A stretch of DNA of 64,000 bases from Ceratodon purpureus (GCA_014871385.1 CM026425.1:12329152-12393151), one strand, 5' to 3'; numbered from the stretch's first letter, positions 36,201-52,221 are shown. The notes: generated from the sequence alone by a model not told the origin. Numbers and translations are program-made.

Positions 36201-38237
36201 TTGCTGCAGCAGCAGACAGCAGTACAGGTTGATGAAATAATGAAGCATATGCATGTAACAAAATCATCTCTCAATAGCCCGTCTAGGTGCGTACCTGCCA
36301 ATAAGGCAATTCGAACAGGCTTGACACTCTTTTAATCCCATGGGTTCGAGCGGGGTCTGATGACGCTGGCCCTGCCCTTAGTATAGTCCAACTCTCTCTG
36401 CTGTGGCCCCATGTGATAACCTCCTGGGAAGTAACCTTTGGTGGAGGGGCTCTCGACTCTCCTACTCCCCCAAATTCTGGACATGGACGCCTCCAAGGAT
36501 GGCCGCGGGGAAGGAAACGTCTATATTGGTTGTCATATACATTCTTATGCAAGGCCAAGGAACGACGCGAGATAGTCTTTGGCCCACAAATTGGACACCC
36601 CTTGTATCCCTTTGTGACACAACCAGCTACAACACCATATGCTGGAAAGTCATGCATGGTCCATAAAAGAATGGCTCTCATATTGAATCTTCTACTCCCT
36701 CGAAACATGGCAACGTCATCTGTTTGTACCCCCTCAAGCCATAATATCTTCAATTCCTCCAAGAGCGGTTGCAAGTATGTGTCAAAATTGTCACCTGTGA
36801 CAGACTTCTTACCTGGGATAATTAGACTCAACATGATGAAATGTTTCTTCGTTGTCATCCATGGTGGCAAGTTGTAATTCATAATCAGAACTGGCCACGT
36901 GCTCCAGGTAGATCGCTTCACGGAAAATGGGTTCACACCGTCTGTCGCCAAGCCAAGTCTTAGGTTTCTGGGTTCAGAAGCAAAAGAATCACTCCACTTC
37001 CAGTTAACATACTTCCATTGATGAGAATCCACTGCCCCACGCATAACGCCATCCTCACTAGCATGAGTAGAATGCCATGTCATAAAAGAGGCTTGCAAGG
37101 GTGTACTAAACATCCTTTGCAACCTTGGAATTAATGGAAAATGGCGCAGTACTTTCATAGGAACTCTTGACTTTCCAACTTGCTTATAACGATTTGCACC
37201 ACATACTGGGCACCTTGTTAGGTCGCAGAACTCTTCCCCTCTAAACAGGACACATGTTCTAGGTCCAGGGCAGCAATGGATAGTGTCATACGCAAGGCCT
37301 AATTGCTTCAGTACCTTGGACGCATGATACTCATTTTTGGGTAATGAGTTTACTGCTGGCAACATACTCTTGCTCAAAATTCCAAACACCTCGTCTACTA
37401 GCTGGTTTGAGGCACCATGCGTTCTAAGACAATTAAGTAGGATCAACGTACCGCCCAGTTGTGTGAGTCCGGAGCCAGCAAACAAGGGGGTTCGGGCACT
37501 CTCTTCCAGCAACTGCTGTGGAGTAGGGGGCAATTGCTCCATTGCCTGTAGATCGTCATCGGCCATCTCATCCGCATCGTCAGCTATCGAACCCCCATCC
37601 ACATCTGGATTTACAGCGGCGTCTACTTCTTCATCATGCATCGGCACTTGTTCAAAATTTTGATTCGCCTCAGGATCATGGTGCGCTCCTCCTAGGCCGG
37701 GCTCTACCTCTTCGCTGCCATCTTGTAAATTACCGAGCCTCCCCACCAGTCCATCATACATGTGAAATGCATGTTGGACAATACCCTCTGTATCCATTCC
37801 CACGTCCACTTCTCTACCATCGACCGGGATAAATCCCCGCCCACGTATTCCAAATTCTGCAACAATCTCGTCGTCCCATTCAAAATCGCTCTCATCTTGC
37901 TGGAAACCCTAATTCACAACAATCCGCCATGATCAACAGACGAGACAGAAGCGGCATATACATGAATTAAACTAGTTGGAAAACTGAATTGTTAATGCAC
38001 AATGCTCACCTCACTGGAGCCCCTGTGATAGGGATGTCGACCATAGGTCCGTAGATGTTGGGACACCACCGACCTATATCGCAGGGATTTTGTTTCTCCC
38101 AAGCATATGGTGCACGGACATACCCTCTTCCGAGACCGAGACCGATCAGCAAACAACTCCTCTCGGAAAGCCAACTTCCCATCTCTCCTCTCGATACGCC
38201 TCTTGTCCGACAATGGTAGTCTTCTTTCGGCATCCAT
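33231..38237 (-). CDS. CACTA transposase, TNP2/TNPD type (4 exons, open throughout)
   Basis: This catalytic transposase cuts the element ends. Its exons are 38010-38237, 36295-37899, 34849-35741 and 33231-34101. All joins keep the frame, giving about 1,198 residues without a stop. Domains in order: an N-terminal transposase-associated zinc-finger-like segment in exon 1 (CPCTICLG, SVVSQHLRTYGRHP); the TNP2 core, Pfam Transposase_21, in exon 2 (GLATDGVNPFSVKRSTWSTW, PVLIMNYNLPPWM, SVTGDNFDTYLQPLLEEL, CPICGPKT); DUF4218 in exon 3 (LPIRNTLDVMHIERNVSDNI, EICGPVHARWCYSVERYLG); and DUF4216 in exon 4 (VKKDPYGFWIVQYF, QVFFVEDSLDPQWKVVL). This is the canonical order for plant TNP2. Exon 2 begins with an acidic stretch. 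I infer it may be active. An alternative start upstream of 38237 cannot be excluded. Confidence 0.92.
34140..34840. repeat. Degenerate tandem repeats in transposase intron 3
   Basis: The intron 34102-34848 consists of about six imperfect copies of a unit of roughly 115-135 bp (one truncated). Each carries GGCTAAGCAGCAAGATG-like, ATTCAAACGAAATG and GCAAGGCCT(C)GTCAGTAGC-like blocks, starting near 34160, 34232, 34368, 34500, 34614 and 34750. Confidence 0.8.
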
Positions 38238-38628
38238 TGCTCGTTTGTCTCGCAGTGGAGTTCTGAAGCTCGCAGACGAGGTACTTCACAAGCTCGACAG
38301 AGTTGCTGCACAGACCTTGATTCATGTGAGCCTTACATTCTTGCCGTCATTCGACACAGGGGCCTACTCAACAGAATTCATCCAAAAATGGTCTGGGGAG
38401 TCAACACATTCAGAATAAATACTTGCGGTTTTTGAGAAATGCACTTTATTTATATGGATTCGATGAAAACCATGGGTCGTTTATGCAACGATTGCGGCAA
38501 AACGCAACAGTGGCGCCACGGGCTGCAAGATTATATTCAGAGCGCAAATCCGGGTATCTAACGATCACTCCTACTTTGGACTTCTCGAGGCAGCTCGGAT
38601 AAGTTCTAAAATCTATGTCCCAACCACT

Positions 38629-39405
38629 CTAAAAGTGGCCGAGTAGGATATCCACTAACTCGCAGCTGATCGACGCAGGAATGCGGAGCGTCTTGCAAAC
38701 GAAATATAACATGAGGAGATGTTTACAGAACAGGAACACGTCAAGTTCTGGACGCTCTAGACCCGGCATGTCTACATATGCAGTAGTGTCCGAGAGTTCT
38801 GGGCCTTTCGCAGCCTCAACGAAGAAGTAGCGACCGCATATACAGAGATTTTCCACGTCGTAGCATCTCCTCCAATCGCAATCGTCCTTCACGCAGCCAG
38901 ATTCTGGAAACGCGATGGTATTCACAAGTTCATCGTCAACGCTCTCCTCTGCCGGCGCGACCTTGGGAAACAGTCCGTGATATCCGCAGTAGACATGACG
39001 CTCCAATGTATGGGCTGCGACATTGGGTCCTGGGCAAGCACCGATTCCTCCAACGGCACTACTCATCTGATGGTACTGGAGACCGTCGGTAACTTGTACT
39101 GGAACTTCCAATGCGGGCATCTGATCGTCGATCACTTCTAGGTGGGCATCTAGTGTGGGCAGCTGGTCGTCAATCGAAGCTACTTCATCATCTATAGCAG
39201 ACTCCTCACCCCCTCCAATCTCTCTTAACTCCTGCTCCCAATCCGGGAAATTCCACACACTAACGATCTCTCCATGACTATCGCGGCGGCAAAATCCATG
39301 CCTCAACATTGTGCTAGGACTCCAATCCTCCATGGTGCACCTCACCAATAGTAATCGCGGATTCAGACACAGAAATTGAGAGACAGGGTGGTGACTGCAA
39401 TGCAT
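38629..39405 (-). CDS. Unknown CACTA-borne frame, acidic and cysteine-containing
   Basis: The frame is open for about 258 codons from the ATG at 39405; a second in-frame ATG (MEDWSPS) is at 39334. It may be preceded by an exon ending at about 39452 that encodes YSRSCCSVFSDGGCEVAK. The protein has an acidic repeat-like centre (IDDEVASIDDQLPTLDAHLE, IDDQMPALEV) and a Cys cluster (CVKDDCDWRRCYDVENLCIC). The Cys spacing and the surroundings faintly recall a GRF-type zinc finger, but this is speculative. It lies upstream of the transposase on the same strand and divergent from the TNPA-like gene. I do not recognise it. Confidence 0.45.
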   Translation of the reverse strand: MHCSHHPVSQFLCLNPRLLLVRCTMEDWSPSTMLRHGFCRRDSHGEIVSVWNFPDWEQELREIGGGEESAIDDEVASIDDQLPTLDAHLEVIDDQMPALEVPVQVTDGLQYHQMSSAVGGIGACPGPNVAAHTLERHVYCGYHGLFPKVAPAEESVDDELVNTIAFPESGCVKDDCDWRRCYDVENLCICGRYFFVEAAKGPELSDTTAYVDMPGLERPELDVFLFCKHLLMLYFVCKTLRIPASISCELVDILLGHF

Positions 39406-39818
39406 AGACACATGAGCACAGCGGGGAAGATATCAAGTATGGCGCAACACATACCTTTGCAACTTCGCAGCCGCCGTCACTGAAAACGCTGCAGCAGCTT
39501 CGCGAATAATGAAGTTCCCCGTATCTAGGGCCGTCCCCTTGCCCACTAGATATCATGCCTACTTTATGTCAGGTGCTATTTTTTCACTTCACAACCACGA
39601 CCTCAGCGAGGTCAGTCATCTATTCGGCGCTCAAACTCCATTATTAGATAGGATCGAATGCCACCATCACTGAGGGGACACGCCCTCGGTCCAGTTTAGC
39701 GCATGGCGATCTTTCCTCACTTCCACACCCCTGAATCACTTTTGCGATCTCTATTTTCTCACTTGTGTAGGTAGCCGTCGTGCAAACCCTAATGGAAGGG
39801 GGCGCATCACCATAGAGT

Positions 39819-42800
39819 ATGAGTTATCACGTTTGGGAGCCATGGCCCGAAGATTGTTTGTCATCACAGGGTAGCTCCTCCTCTGCTTCAGACCTGAATT
39901 CTCCTCTAGCGAGGAACGTGAGACAGAGATTGGAGGTGGACATGGCGTTCCCTGTAAGATTGTCGCAGCAACCCGGCGTCGAATTAGGTCAGGAGGCTCC
40001 CTCTACCGGAGATCAGGTGAGTTCAAACGCACGGTACTTCTACCATGCGATTTCTTGCGCTGTGTTTTGGATTACAGGATGTACATTTTCATAATGTCTG
40101 GGTCCAATTTCAACGGCAGCAGTTCCGTATAGTGACCTGGGAGCAGAGACAACAGTGGAGACTACGTACCAGAGAACACCGGTACGAGGATATATAAAAT
40201 AATCTGTCTTCCTTTGGTGTTGAGTGCCGACTGTTATAAACCTTTTGAATTTTTCAGAATTGTCCATCTAATAGTATTTCAATACCGGTTTCGTGATCTC
40301 TAGGACGGCCGGAGATTCACTGCCTGGCCATCTCCTCACCCGGTATCGGTAAGCACTGTCTGCTGCTGATTCCTTTACAGAATGTGTCGTATTGCACTGC
40401 TTGAAACCTTTACCTTCCAAAGAAATAATAAGTTTCAGCTTATCTTGAATTCGATATGCTCACACAATGCGTTGCACAGCAGTACAGGGATGCGGTATAC
40501 ACTTCTACCCCGACTCGGAGAGTGCAACGAGTCATACCAAGTAACCAGCCTCGCCCGAGTATAGTCCCTACTCCACTCCCTGGACTATTACCGTCGAATA
40601 CTGGTTCAATCCCAATTACGGGGGCATGGAGCGGAGACAGTCAACCCATGCGATCTCAACACCAAAGCGGTGGTCCTTCAAACCACATACAGGACACATC
40701 GCCACGCTCCATTCCCGCATGGCCTCACTCTGCTCCGACAATGCAATGCCCAGTTGCCTCTGAATGGACAACGGATCCCGAATGCCCTCCCGCCGATAAC
40801 CGCTCTGCAGGTGCCAAGAAGCGAGCTGCCTCGAGGGAATTCCAACGCCCCTACCTCAAGGAGATGGCAGACGCCCATGCACAAAACCGGGACCCCCAGA
40901 TTCAGATCCCCGTGAGCTCATCAGGTACGGTTCTTGGCTTGAAGAGTCCTTGGCATCGCCATGCCAGATTGTGTGCTCGCCAAACATTAAATTTCAAAGT
41001 AAGGAGTTATAAGGCAAAAAGAGAGTTCTGGAAGTCACAAGTGGATGTTATAGCTGAGAAATTGGCCCAGCATTTTACATATTCTCGACCTCTAGATATA
41101 AATTACCTGGGAAAATTCTTAAAAAATACTTTAAAGAACGATAGGAAGACTTGGAAAAAACACTTCATTGAGACAGGTTTAAGACACCACCGATGCCCCG
41201 TGGAGGCTTTCACGGAGTGGCGTAAATATTGGGTGTCTGCAGCTGCGAAGGATGAGTCTATACACATGACCGAAATGAGGAAGGGAAAGAAGAGACTGCA
41301 CCAGACTGACCACCCCACACCAAGTAATGAAGACACGCATGTCCATACTCCGCAGTCCAATCAGGTATTAAACAACCGCACCTACTTTGAATACTATCAC
41401 GACATGTGACTATGTTTGATGATGTTGGATCTCTAACATGTTGGGTAATTTCATGTATACGCATTCTTCCCAGACTTCCAACCAAGCAGCACCTCTAGGA
41501 ACCCCACCACGGTACTATGGCATGTCCACATATAATAGCGACTCAACAGCGAGTCACTCCACGGAATTTCAACAGTCTACCCCCACCGTCGGCACTGGCC
41601 CATATGTCCAGACGTGCGCATCTGGCCAAGGTCCAGGTCAAGACGTCCATACACCGAATTTTCCAATGGTACGTATCCTTCAGTGTTCACTTCATGTACT
41701 GCCCCTGCTTCTACTTAGGCATGTAGGACCCCAATCAATATATATGGTCATTGATGGCATGAAAGTCTCTACCTTATATGCATGCTGGCAGTCCTTACCT
41801 GAATGTCAACCCCAATACGTTGTTTGCACAGTAATGAATCGTTCACATGTGTGCATGCACAGTAATGAATCGTTCACTTGTGTGCATGACAGCGCCCAGG
41901 CACCCCGTCCTATGTTATTCGAGAATCTACGCGCATTAATGTGCTTGAGTCCACGGTGATGAAGATGGCGTCCGATCTAACAACAAGCAAAGACGAGATT
42001 AAAGAAGTGAAAGAGTTGTTATTGCGTCTCATAAACCCCAGGAGCACTCCCCCGGAACCCCACGCACCAGCAATCTCATCCCCGACCCTGCCTCAACGTC
42101 CGTGCAATATGTCAGAGGATTTTGATCCCTCCTTGCAAACACAGCGATCCAGACCTCCATCGAACCACGAAGAAATGTCAGGAACTCTCAATGCACCACA
42201 AGTCCACGGCAACGGAGTCGTGGAAGACCTTGCATCAGTCCAGCCGGTTGTGACATCGGCACCATCATGGGCCAGCGCAGATACGGTACCGGTTACCCCC
42301 AATACCTTGCTTCAGAATTTTTCTAACAGAATGCCAATAGGTGTCGCCGTGTCCACTGACGTTTCGGTCTCTACTGCAACTACTTCACATGGACTATCTC
42401 CACAGTCTGGACGCAGTGACACACCGCGGTCCTACGTACACAGCGAAGGTATCGCACATGTCTCCACTGATCCAGCAGGGGTCCAGATTGACGAGCACGA
42501 CGGCGTAACAACGAGAGGTCGGGCGAGTAATCTTGAGAAGGAACCTCATTCGCAGGGGCCGAGTCCTCGTACTGACCTCGTTCTGCATCCAAGGTCTACC
42601 CGAGAGGCCATTGCGGCTAACTCGCCCTGCTTCATACTTCATCCCGACCATGGTGCCACCATTATTGCAGAGGGCAGAACCGGTGGATCGTGGAAGTCTC
42701 CGTCGGCGAAATATGGGAATCTCTGCAGCGAAGGACAACAAATGGTTCAAATTCATAAAATCAACAAGCCAAACCTCCGACTACCTTTTATCGAAGACAG

Positions 42801-42969
42801 ACAGCCTTTCACAATACTTGATCACGCACTCGTGAAACCGACAGGCTCGAGCGTGTACGTGAAGTGGCCAACCAACCTATTATGGAAGAAGACGAAGAGC
42901 GTACCTAGACACGGGAATCCCCTCGCAGTGACGACAATTCCGAAGGAGATTGTCCCTCGACCTTTGTAG
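39819..42969 (+). CDS. TNPA-like accessory protein of the CACTA element (multi-exon; Transposase_24-like)
   Basis: The second conserved CACTA gene encodes a DNA-binding, coiled-coil accessory protein thought to bind sub-terminal repeats. The C-terminal exons join cleanly in phase: 40480-41364, 41474-41668 and 41893-42969, about 719 codons. The core at about 40950-41270 has KREFWKSQVDVIAEKLAQHF, NTLKNDRKTWKKHFIETG and CPVEAFTEWRKYWVSAAAKD, resembling the plant Ptta/En/Spm transposase family (PF03004). A short coiled coil near 41945-42035 (KDEIKEVKELLLRLINP) follows. The N-terminal exons are less certain: 39819-40016 (MSYHVWEPWPED) and 40078-40181 fit, but the join into 40480 is off by one base in my model, so an exon border there is wrong or missing. 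It is transcribed divergently from the minus-strand genes. Confidence 0.75.
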
Positions 42970-44249
42970 ACTGTCTGTATCGCCCTCAACCAGTCCATGC
43001 ACCGACTCCTCTCTACTTCAATGAACTGGTGCGGTTGTGATTGGTGCTCGCAGTATAGCTGCTGCTCTCCGCTCTGATACTTCGGACAAGTTGACCATGG
43101 AGACTAGGATTTGAGCAAGATGAAGGGCATGGCTATCTGTGTGGCTAGAGTAAGTCAAAAGCAGCAGCAGGATAGAAAGATTCAAACAATGTTGGGATGC
43201 TTTAGTTTGATAGAGTGTAATTAGGGACGATTGAAGCCGAGATCGATGGGGTATGATATCCCCTCACAGTGACTACAATTCCTGGTGAGATTGTCCCTAG
43301 TGCGTTGTATATCGTCTGTATCGCCCTCAAGCAGAACATGTACCGACTGCTTATCAGCTCAATGAACCGACGGAATCTGGGTGTCATTTTTTCATAAAAC
43401 CCAAATTGCAGCCATATTGTCCATGATCTACAGCAATCAGTTTATCCGATTGCCATGCACCACGTTCAATCTCCCACACTATTCCAATAATATCGAGCTT
43501 TCGAGGGAACAAAAAATCATCCCTATTTTGAAACCGAATCAAGCGAACGCAGACCCTAATTTGACAGGCCAGAATTAAATACAGACCCTAATTTTGATAG
43601 GTCAAAATTAAAGCCCTAATCCTTTTTATCCACCAATTATAAACCATATCTTCATGTACTAAATTAACCACAAGATCACATTCAAAGAATTCGAATCTTA
43701 TTTCCCGGTTATCAATATCTCACCTCATCAGGGTATCATAATCAGGGTACACGGGTTCAACACGGATCCGGATCTTCACCTCCCGTGTATCGCACATTTG
43801 TGAAATCGGGCATACATCTCACGTTACATCGGACTTCACCCCGTTATCAACCCGCTCCATGGCGGACATCATTGCCCAAACTCGATGAGGGTATCAAGAG
43901 CGGATATCTGATCTGGCAAGGTAAAACGGGAACTCAAAATTACTGGCACCAAACTTCACCACGAATGAACCATTCCACCGATATTGGTCACTACATCCGT
44001 CCATCCGCATTCAGCAGTAACAAGCAATTTATTTACGAATTCACTGCAGCGGAAAGTAACTCCGCAACGTTATCCTCGTGTTGCGACCAGAAGTGGGCCC
44101 TGTGGTCCCAAGTTCGACCCCTTCAGAAATAGCTCTGGGCAGTGTCCATCGACACCGAACTGAATTCTTCTACACCATTTGGACACTCCCATTATTAACA
44201 TCCTTTTCGGTGTCCATCCTGGTGTAGTTGCACAGCATTTCCACTAGTG
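42970..44249. other. CACTA right sub-terminal region
   Basis: Non-coding apart from a 115-codon frame at 43785-44132 that I regard as chance. A block near 42930-43010 recurs in altered form at 43245-43330 (CCCTCACAGTGACTACAATTC, GTATCGCCCTCAA), so the region has internal duplication. The last 150 bp carry repeated ACACC/GGTGTCC motifs. Confidence 0.6.
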
Positions 44250-44252
44250 TTT

Positions 44253-45197
44253 GTGCACAAACTGTCTTAGTTGCAGCAACTATGAGCTATGCAAAATCTT
44301 ATTATTCAACCTTTAATTACAATTTGATTACTCATAGTTGAGGTGCCTATCATAATACACACCTTCTTTTTTATGCATTCTTAGGCATTTACCTGTTAAC
44401 CGTATCTCATATTTTTGATTGGATGCTTGAGTACATCGATCAAGTTTGTGTAGAAGAGCAGGAGCTTTGAGAACATACTCTGTGCACACCAGACAGCTTG
44501 TTGGGCTGATTGAAAGAATGTGAGATGGCCCGTGTTACTTACAGTTCCAGATTGAGGTCAGACTTCGCAGGTTTAAGTCCACAGACCTATTGAATAAATA
44601 CCGTATGTTCTGTAGATTCTCTGTCAAAGAATATTATATAACCATACAAACTGGAGTTTAGGACATTCAGGACGTAACAATTCATGATTGTGGTTAACTT
44701 AGAGACGTGATTCAAAAGCAAATTACGCTTCAGAGACTCAGAGTTGCTTGTCCTTGTCCCGAGTTACATAGTATACGAGGCAAACAGATTGCTCAGACTT
44801 ATCACGGATTCAATTGAGATACCGTCATCATCGACTCTTGTGGGGTTTCTCTCTGAAATGCACGTGTGACTTGTTGGGAGGTGAAGCATATTTCACTTGT
44901 TTTGGATTTCAACCTTAGATTTATTTCAAAAACTCGATTAGAGTCTGTTTTATGCAATCTCTTCTTACACAAAAATTTAGATAGAGTTTGTTTAAATATG
45001 CAATTCAAATCGATGGAAGCTAATCTTTAATAAACCCTAACATAGCTAGTATAGATTCTGCACTGCACAAATAAAGAGCACTGTACACAGCACAGAAGAT
45101 ATATACACAAAGTAACACTATGTAATAGGTATAGAACAAGTCTTCAAAACTTTACATTTAGGTGGCCAGAAATGGCAATTGTGGAAGTGGTGAAGCT
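44253..45197. other. Intergenic: 3' flank of cytochrome b561
   Basis: AT-rich sequence between the CACTA element and the cytochrome b561 stop. The cytochrome b561 3' UTR should lie in the upper part. I see no other gene. Confidence 0.5.
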
Positions 45198-46912
45198 TTA
45201 CTCGAGGGGACTATATCCTTCCTGCCGGCGGGGATTCGGCATCACTGCTGTCAATACCACAGCTGCTCCAAACAGGAAGACTGCAATGCCAATGGAGTTC
45301 ACAAGCATGGCCTCTCCAGACCAGAAACCGACAGGTGGAGAGCTTTTTTGAAGGAAGGTAAGCTTCTCGAGCAATCCAAGCTCAGCTGTAGCAAGAGCTG
45401 CCACATATGCAGCAAGCCCTATGAAGATGTGCCATGGCAGAAGTTCCGCACGCTTGGAAGAAGAAACACTCTGTGTCCAGAAGGCTACGAATCCAAGAAT
45501 CCACTGCAGACATCAAAATTTTATTTAGATTTTCTGCGTTGATTTCAAATGACAATTCGTATTCAAACTCTGATGAACACCGTCTTCTTATTGCCTTACA
45601 CTTTGTGCTGTAATGCAAAAACTAATCCACAGGATAAAGATGGATCACGGCACCAAGAATAAATCATACCTGGACGAGGTAGAACAGGATCGTCATGATT
45701 CCAAACCATGAATGCAAACTGTAGAAGTTCTGAATGTTGTTGTCATGGTGGAACTTGTAAGCACAAAGGATACCCACAATGCCCAATAGTAATGCAACTC
45801 CTTGTAGAGTCATGTGCACAGCTTTCTGGTACTTCTTGTCTCCATTGACTGTCTTGTAAGAAATAACAGCTGCACTCAAAAGAGCTTCGCTTAGAACTCA
45901 GAAATAGCCTCTGCTAAACACAATCCAGAAAAGAACAACACAGTAAGCACTCAGAACATCCAAAATCCAAAGAAGAAACAACTCACCTTGGCTGGACAAG
46001 AAGATGAAGCCCGCGAACATGAACAGAGGGTGAAGCTGCAACCATCACAACCACTCACAACCTTCAGTAACACAGCAAGTATACACAATTTCACTCCTCC
46101 AAAACTCCAGACACCCCTCGTAACATTTCCCATCCTTACGCCATATTTTCTAAATAATCCCATTGAAAATTCCAATCCGTGAAAGTTGCATTGAAAATAT
46201 AATTCAAACTGTGCGAGAAAAATATTCCCAACCAAATCCATCAGGAGAACATACGGCAGGTCCCACATACATCCTACACCTATACCTCAACACTACAACC
46301 CACATTCTGAACCACCGTTTCGCTCAACTCTCACCCTCAACTACAGGATAAGACACAAGAAGACAATCACTTCCATGGAAGCATCAACCAGGATACACAA
46401 CCACAAAACACTATCAACTCCCCAGACCAGAGGCTAGAAGAGTAAAATCCAAAAACATCATCATCAAAAAAAAACCATTCCAAATTACAAAAAACAAGGA
46501 GCTAAACTGCAACTTAACCCGATAGAAAAAAGTGAACACACTACATAATTTACCCATGAAGAGAACCAAGAGACTCCTCATCCTATACACACCACAACAA
46601 AAACAACAACAGGCTGATACCTGATCATTTCACCGACAACATAAGGAACCCCAGAACCTCAAAACTAGGGAGAAAAAGAACCCTCCTTTCGAAACTCCAC
46701 AACAGAATAAGAGGAAACCCAGTTGTGAAAGGGAAACCTTGGAACACTAGTCTAGGAAAGAAGCAGCTTACATTGAAGACAGCGGCTCCAGAGAAGCCAT
46801 AGCCGCCTCTGTAGTAGGACGTCCAGATGATGACCAGCACTATGCCCACAATCCCCAGGATGTGCACCACCGGCGCCGTGTGCTTGTGCGTGAGCCCCGA
46901 GTAGGTCGCCAT
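45198..46912 (-). CDS. CYB561: Cytochrome b561, ascorbate-dependent transmembrane electron carrier (4 exons)
   Basis: This di-heme membrane protein moves electrons from cytosolic ascorbate across the tonoplast or plasma membrane to monodehydroascorbate or ferric chelates. The exons are 46772-46912, 45987-46035, 45670-45884 and 45198-45503; phases agree, giving 236 residues, the family's usual size. Family features include an N-terminal HTAPVVHILGIVGIVLVIIW helix, LHPLFMFAGFIFLSSQ, YKTVNGDKKYQKAVHMTLQG, YSLHSWFG, and PWHIFIGLAAYVAALATAE. The four expected heme histidines are present (His in LHPLF, VHMTL, LHSWF, PWHIF). The Lys/Tyr-rich cytosolic loop fits the ascorbate site. The C-terminus is short (NPRRQEGYSPLE). 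The exon 3 acceptor used (GCGAAG/CT) is the only one that keeps the frame. Confidence 0.94.
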
Positions 46913-50430
<3,518 letters not shown>

Positions 50431-51402
50431 TTTACTGCTCCCTGTTTTTGATACTTTGCTTTCAGAAATTTCCTTCTTCAGTCCACTTTTTTGGATTTGC
50501 AGCTTTAGAGCGAATTGAGGCAACTGTTGTCAGGATTGCTGAAGAGAAGCGTAAGTGAAACTGAGCAGGATATGAAACGTTGGCTTGACCTTGCACCTCC
50601 TACTCAAGGTTGACACCTTTCTTAAGGTGCACTGGTAGATGAGATCTGTCAAGTATTGATCAGATACCAGTATTCGAGCAGATGATGCATCTATGTGGTG
50701 GTCTTGTAACATACGGTACTACACGTTATTGAGTGAAGCTCGCTTCTGAATCCTTAGTCGTAGCTTTTGTAAATAAGGCTGTATTTAATAAAGAAAACGG
50801 CATAGAACACTGTGTGATTTGCGCTGGACTTCCATCCTGGTCAACAGTCCGTAAGATTTAGCTACCGTGATATCATTGTTGTTTGAGCTTCTAAGCGATG
50901 ACTTTATTGTACGAATTGGAAACTTATTCATTGCAAAGTTCCTTCGATTCCAGCTGGCCTTGAACTAAGAGGCTGAGAAGACTGCCTAAAAATTACACTG
51001 TGATATGTGTTTTGTTCTTGATCTAAAATTGATTTGCAACGTAGGAGCTTATAAAAGTACTGACTGCTAACGAATTCCTCTTTGGAAAAAGTTTTTGTGG
51101 TTAGTTTAAAATTCATTCTTAACTCACAAATGATCGGATTTAGAAACTGAAAAGCGTTTTGGTATTGCAATCTACTCCAATGTTATGATAAAATATTAAT
51201 ACCTTTCCGTAAGATTATTCATCATATTACTAGTACTTGAATTACCAACTACCATAATCTACTCCTACTAACTGATTCACTTAAAATGTACATTAAAATC
51301 AAAAATTTATAATGAGCTTCCAAGGTTTATCCTAGAATAACCTACATACTAACAGTAATGCTTAACATTGTCATCGAACATCTTTCTATACGGTTAAGAG
51401 AC
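50431..51402. other. DDX41 3' flank
   Basis: This contains the DDX41 3' UTR with a canonical AATAAA at 50787-50792, 357 bp after the stop. The remaining sequence to the palindrome is AT-rich without genes. Confidence 0.6.
50787..50792 (+). promoter_or_regulatory. AATAAA polyadenylation signal candidate for DDX41
   Basis: An AATAAA hexamer lies in a U-rich context downstream of the DDX41 stop. It is the first canonical one in this 3' flank that I found. Confidence 0.5.
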
Positions 51403-52217
51403 CAAGCATCCATGTTGCATGCATGGGAACATAGAAGCCACTGTTCCAATGATTTTATGGAGGAGTAGGGAGAAACCACACCATTACAAAATATCATCAA
51501 AATCAACCAATTAGAGAACCTTCAAAAATGACAAAGTATCGTCAAAAGCTTGCATTGCTTTCATTTGTAAACCCTTTTGTGCCCAAAACCAAAAGCTACA
51601 GACAGTTCTACAAATTAAAGAGATATCATAATCAATTGTGAATTCAACATGTTTGCTTGAAAGTAGGCAAGTGCTTGGTTTGAAACTAAAAAAATGCTTG
51701 CCTTGAGAAACATGATTGGTCAAACATTAGAACATTGAAGTATGTGTAAATACCAATGATGTCAAAAACATGTGAACTCGGAGGTGACGTAATGGGTAAG
51801 TACAAATAACAACATTATTTGGGTTGCAAAGTGAATGTTGCTAGTCTGGGAGGAAATGTTGTTTCAAGTGGGCCGTAGGAAGCCATTTGTATGCACATCC
51901 CTACCCATTTTTGTGCCCTAAAGTTCACAATATACTTACTAAGGTATAAGGTATAATTGTGTAACGTCATTATACCTGTGATGTCTGGGCAAAGGTTGGT
52001 TGTATATGGTAGTACTCTCTACTAACAGGTACCCATCAGTCCTGATTGTGCAATGATTTCGTCCATTCCAGCAGAGTATCCTTCATATGTAGGAATTAAT
52101 TGATAAAACTTTATAACTTTTGCATACATTGTCCAAATAATGTAAACTTTGGAGCGTTGCAATGCACACATATATATGCTTCCAATAAAAACTCAAAATA
52201 TGGATTCAGAGTCCTCC

Positions 52218-52221
52218 AAAA
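52218..52221 (-). terminator. Pol III terminator (TTTT) after the left tRNA pair
   Basis: On the minus strand a T4 run follows the tRNA-Thr 3' end by one base. No T4 run lies between tRNA-Ala and tRNA-Thr, so one terminator may serve both. Confidence 0.6.

Larger units (their letters stand above)
28589..44249. mobile_element. Apparently intact CACTA (En/Spm) transposon, 15,661 bp
   Basis: The element starts CACTAGTGGAAATGCTGTGC and continues AACTACACC; the right end is the exact reverse complement, giving a 29-bp perfect terminal inverted repeat. TTT flanks both ends (28586-28588 and 44250-44252), the 3-bp target duplication of CACTA elements. Beyond the terminal repeats both ends carry repeated ACACC/GGTGT motifs (for example ACACCGAAA shared at both ends) that look like sub-terminal transposase-binding sites. 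Genes inside: TNP2-type transposase (33231-38237, minus), TNPA-like gene (39819-42969, plus), an unknown two-exon gene (29501-31335, minus), an unknown acidic/Cys-containing frame (38629-39405, minus) and captured SEC23D-like exons (32208-33201, minus). The perfect termini, intact duplication and open transposase suggest recent insertion. Confidence 0.96.

Noticed and set aside
43785-44132. 115-codon frame near the right CACTA end
   Set aside because: It has no family similarity and lies in sub-terminal sequence where CACTA elements normally carry binding repeats.
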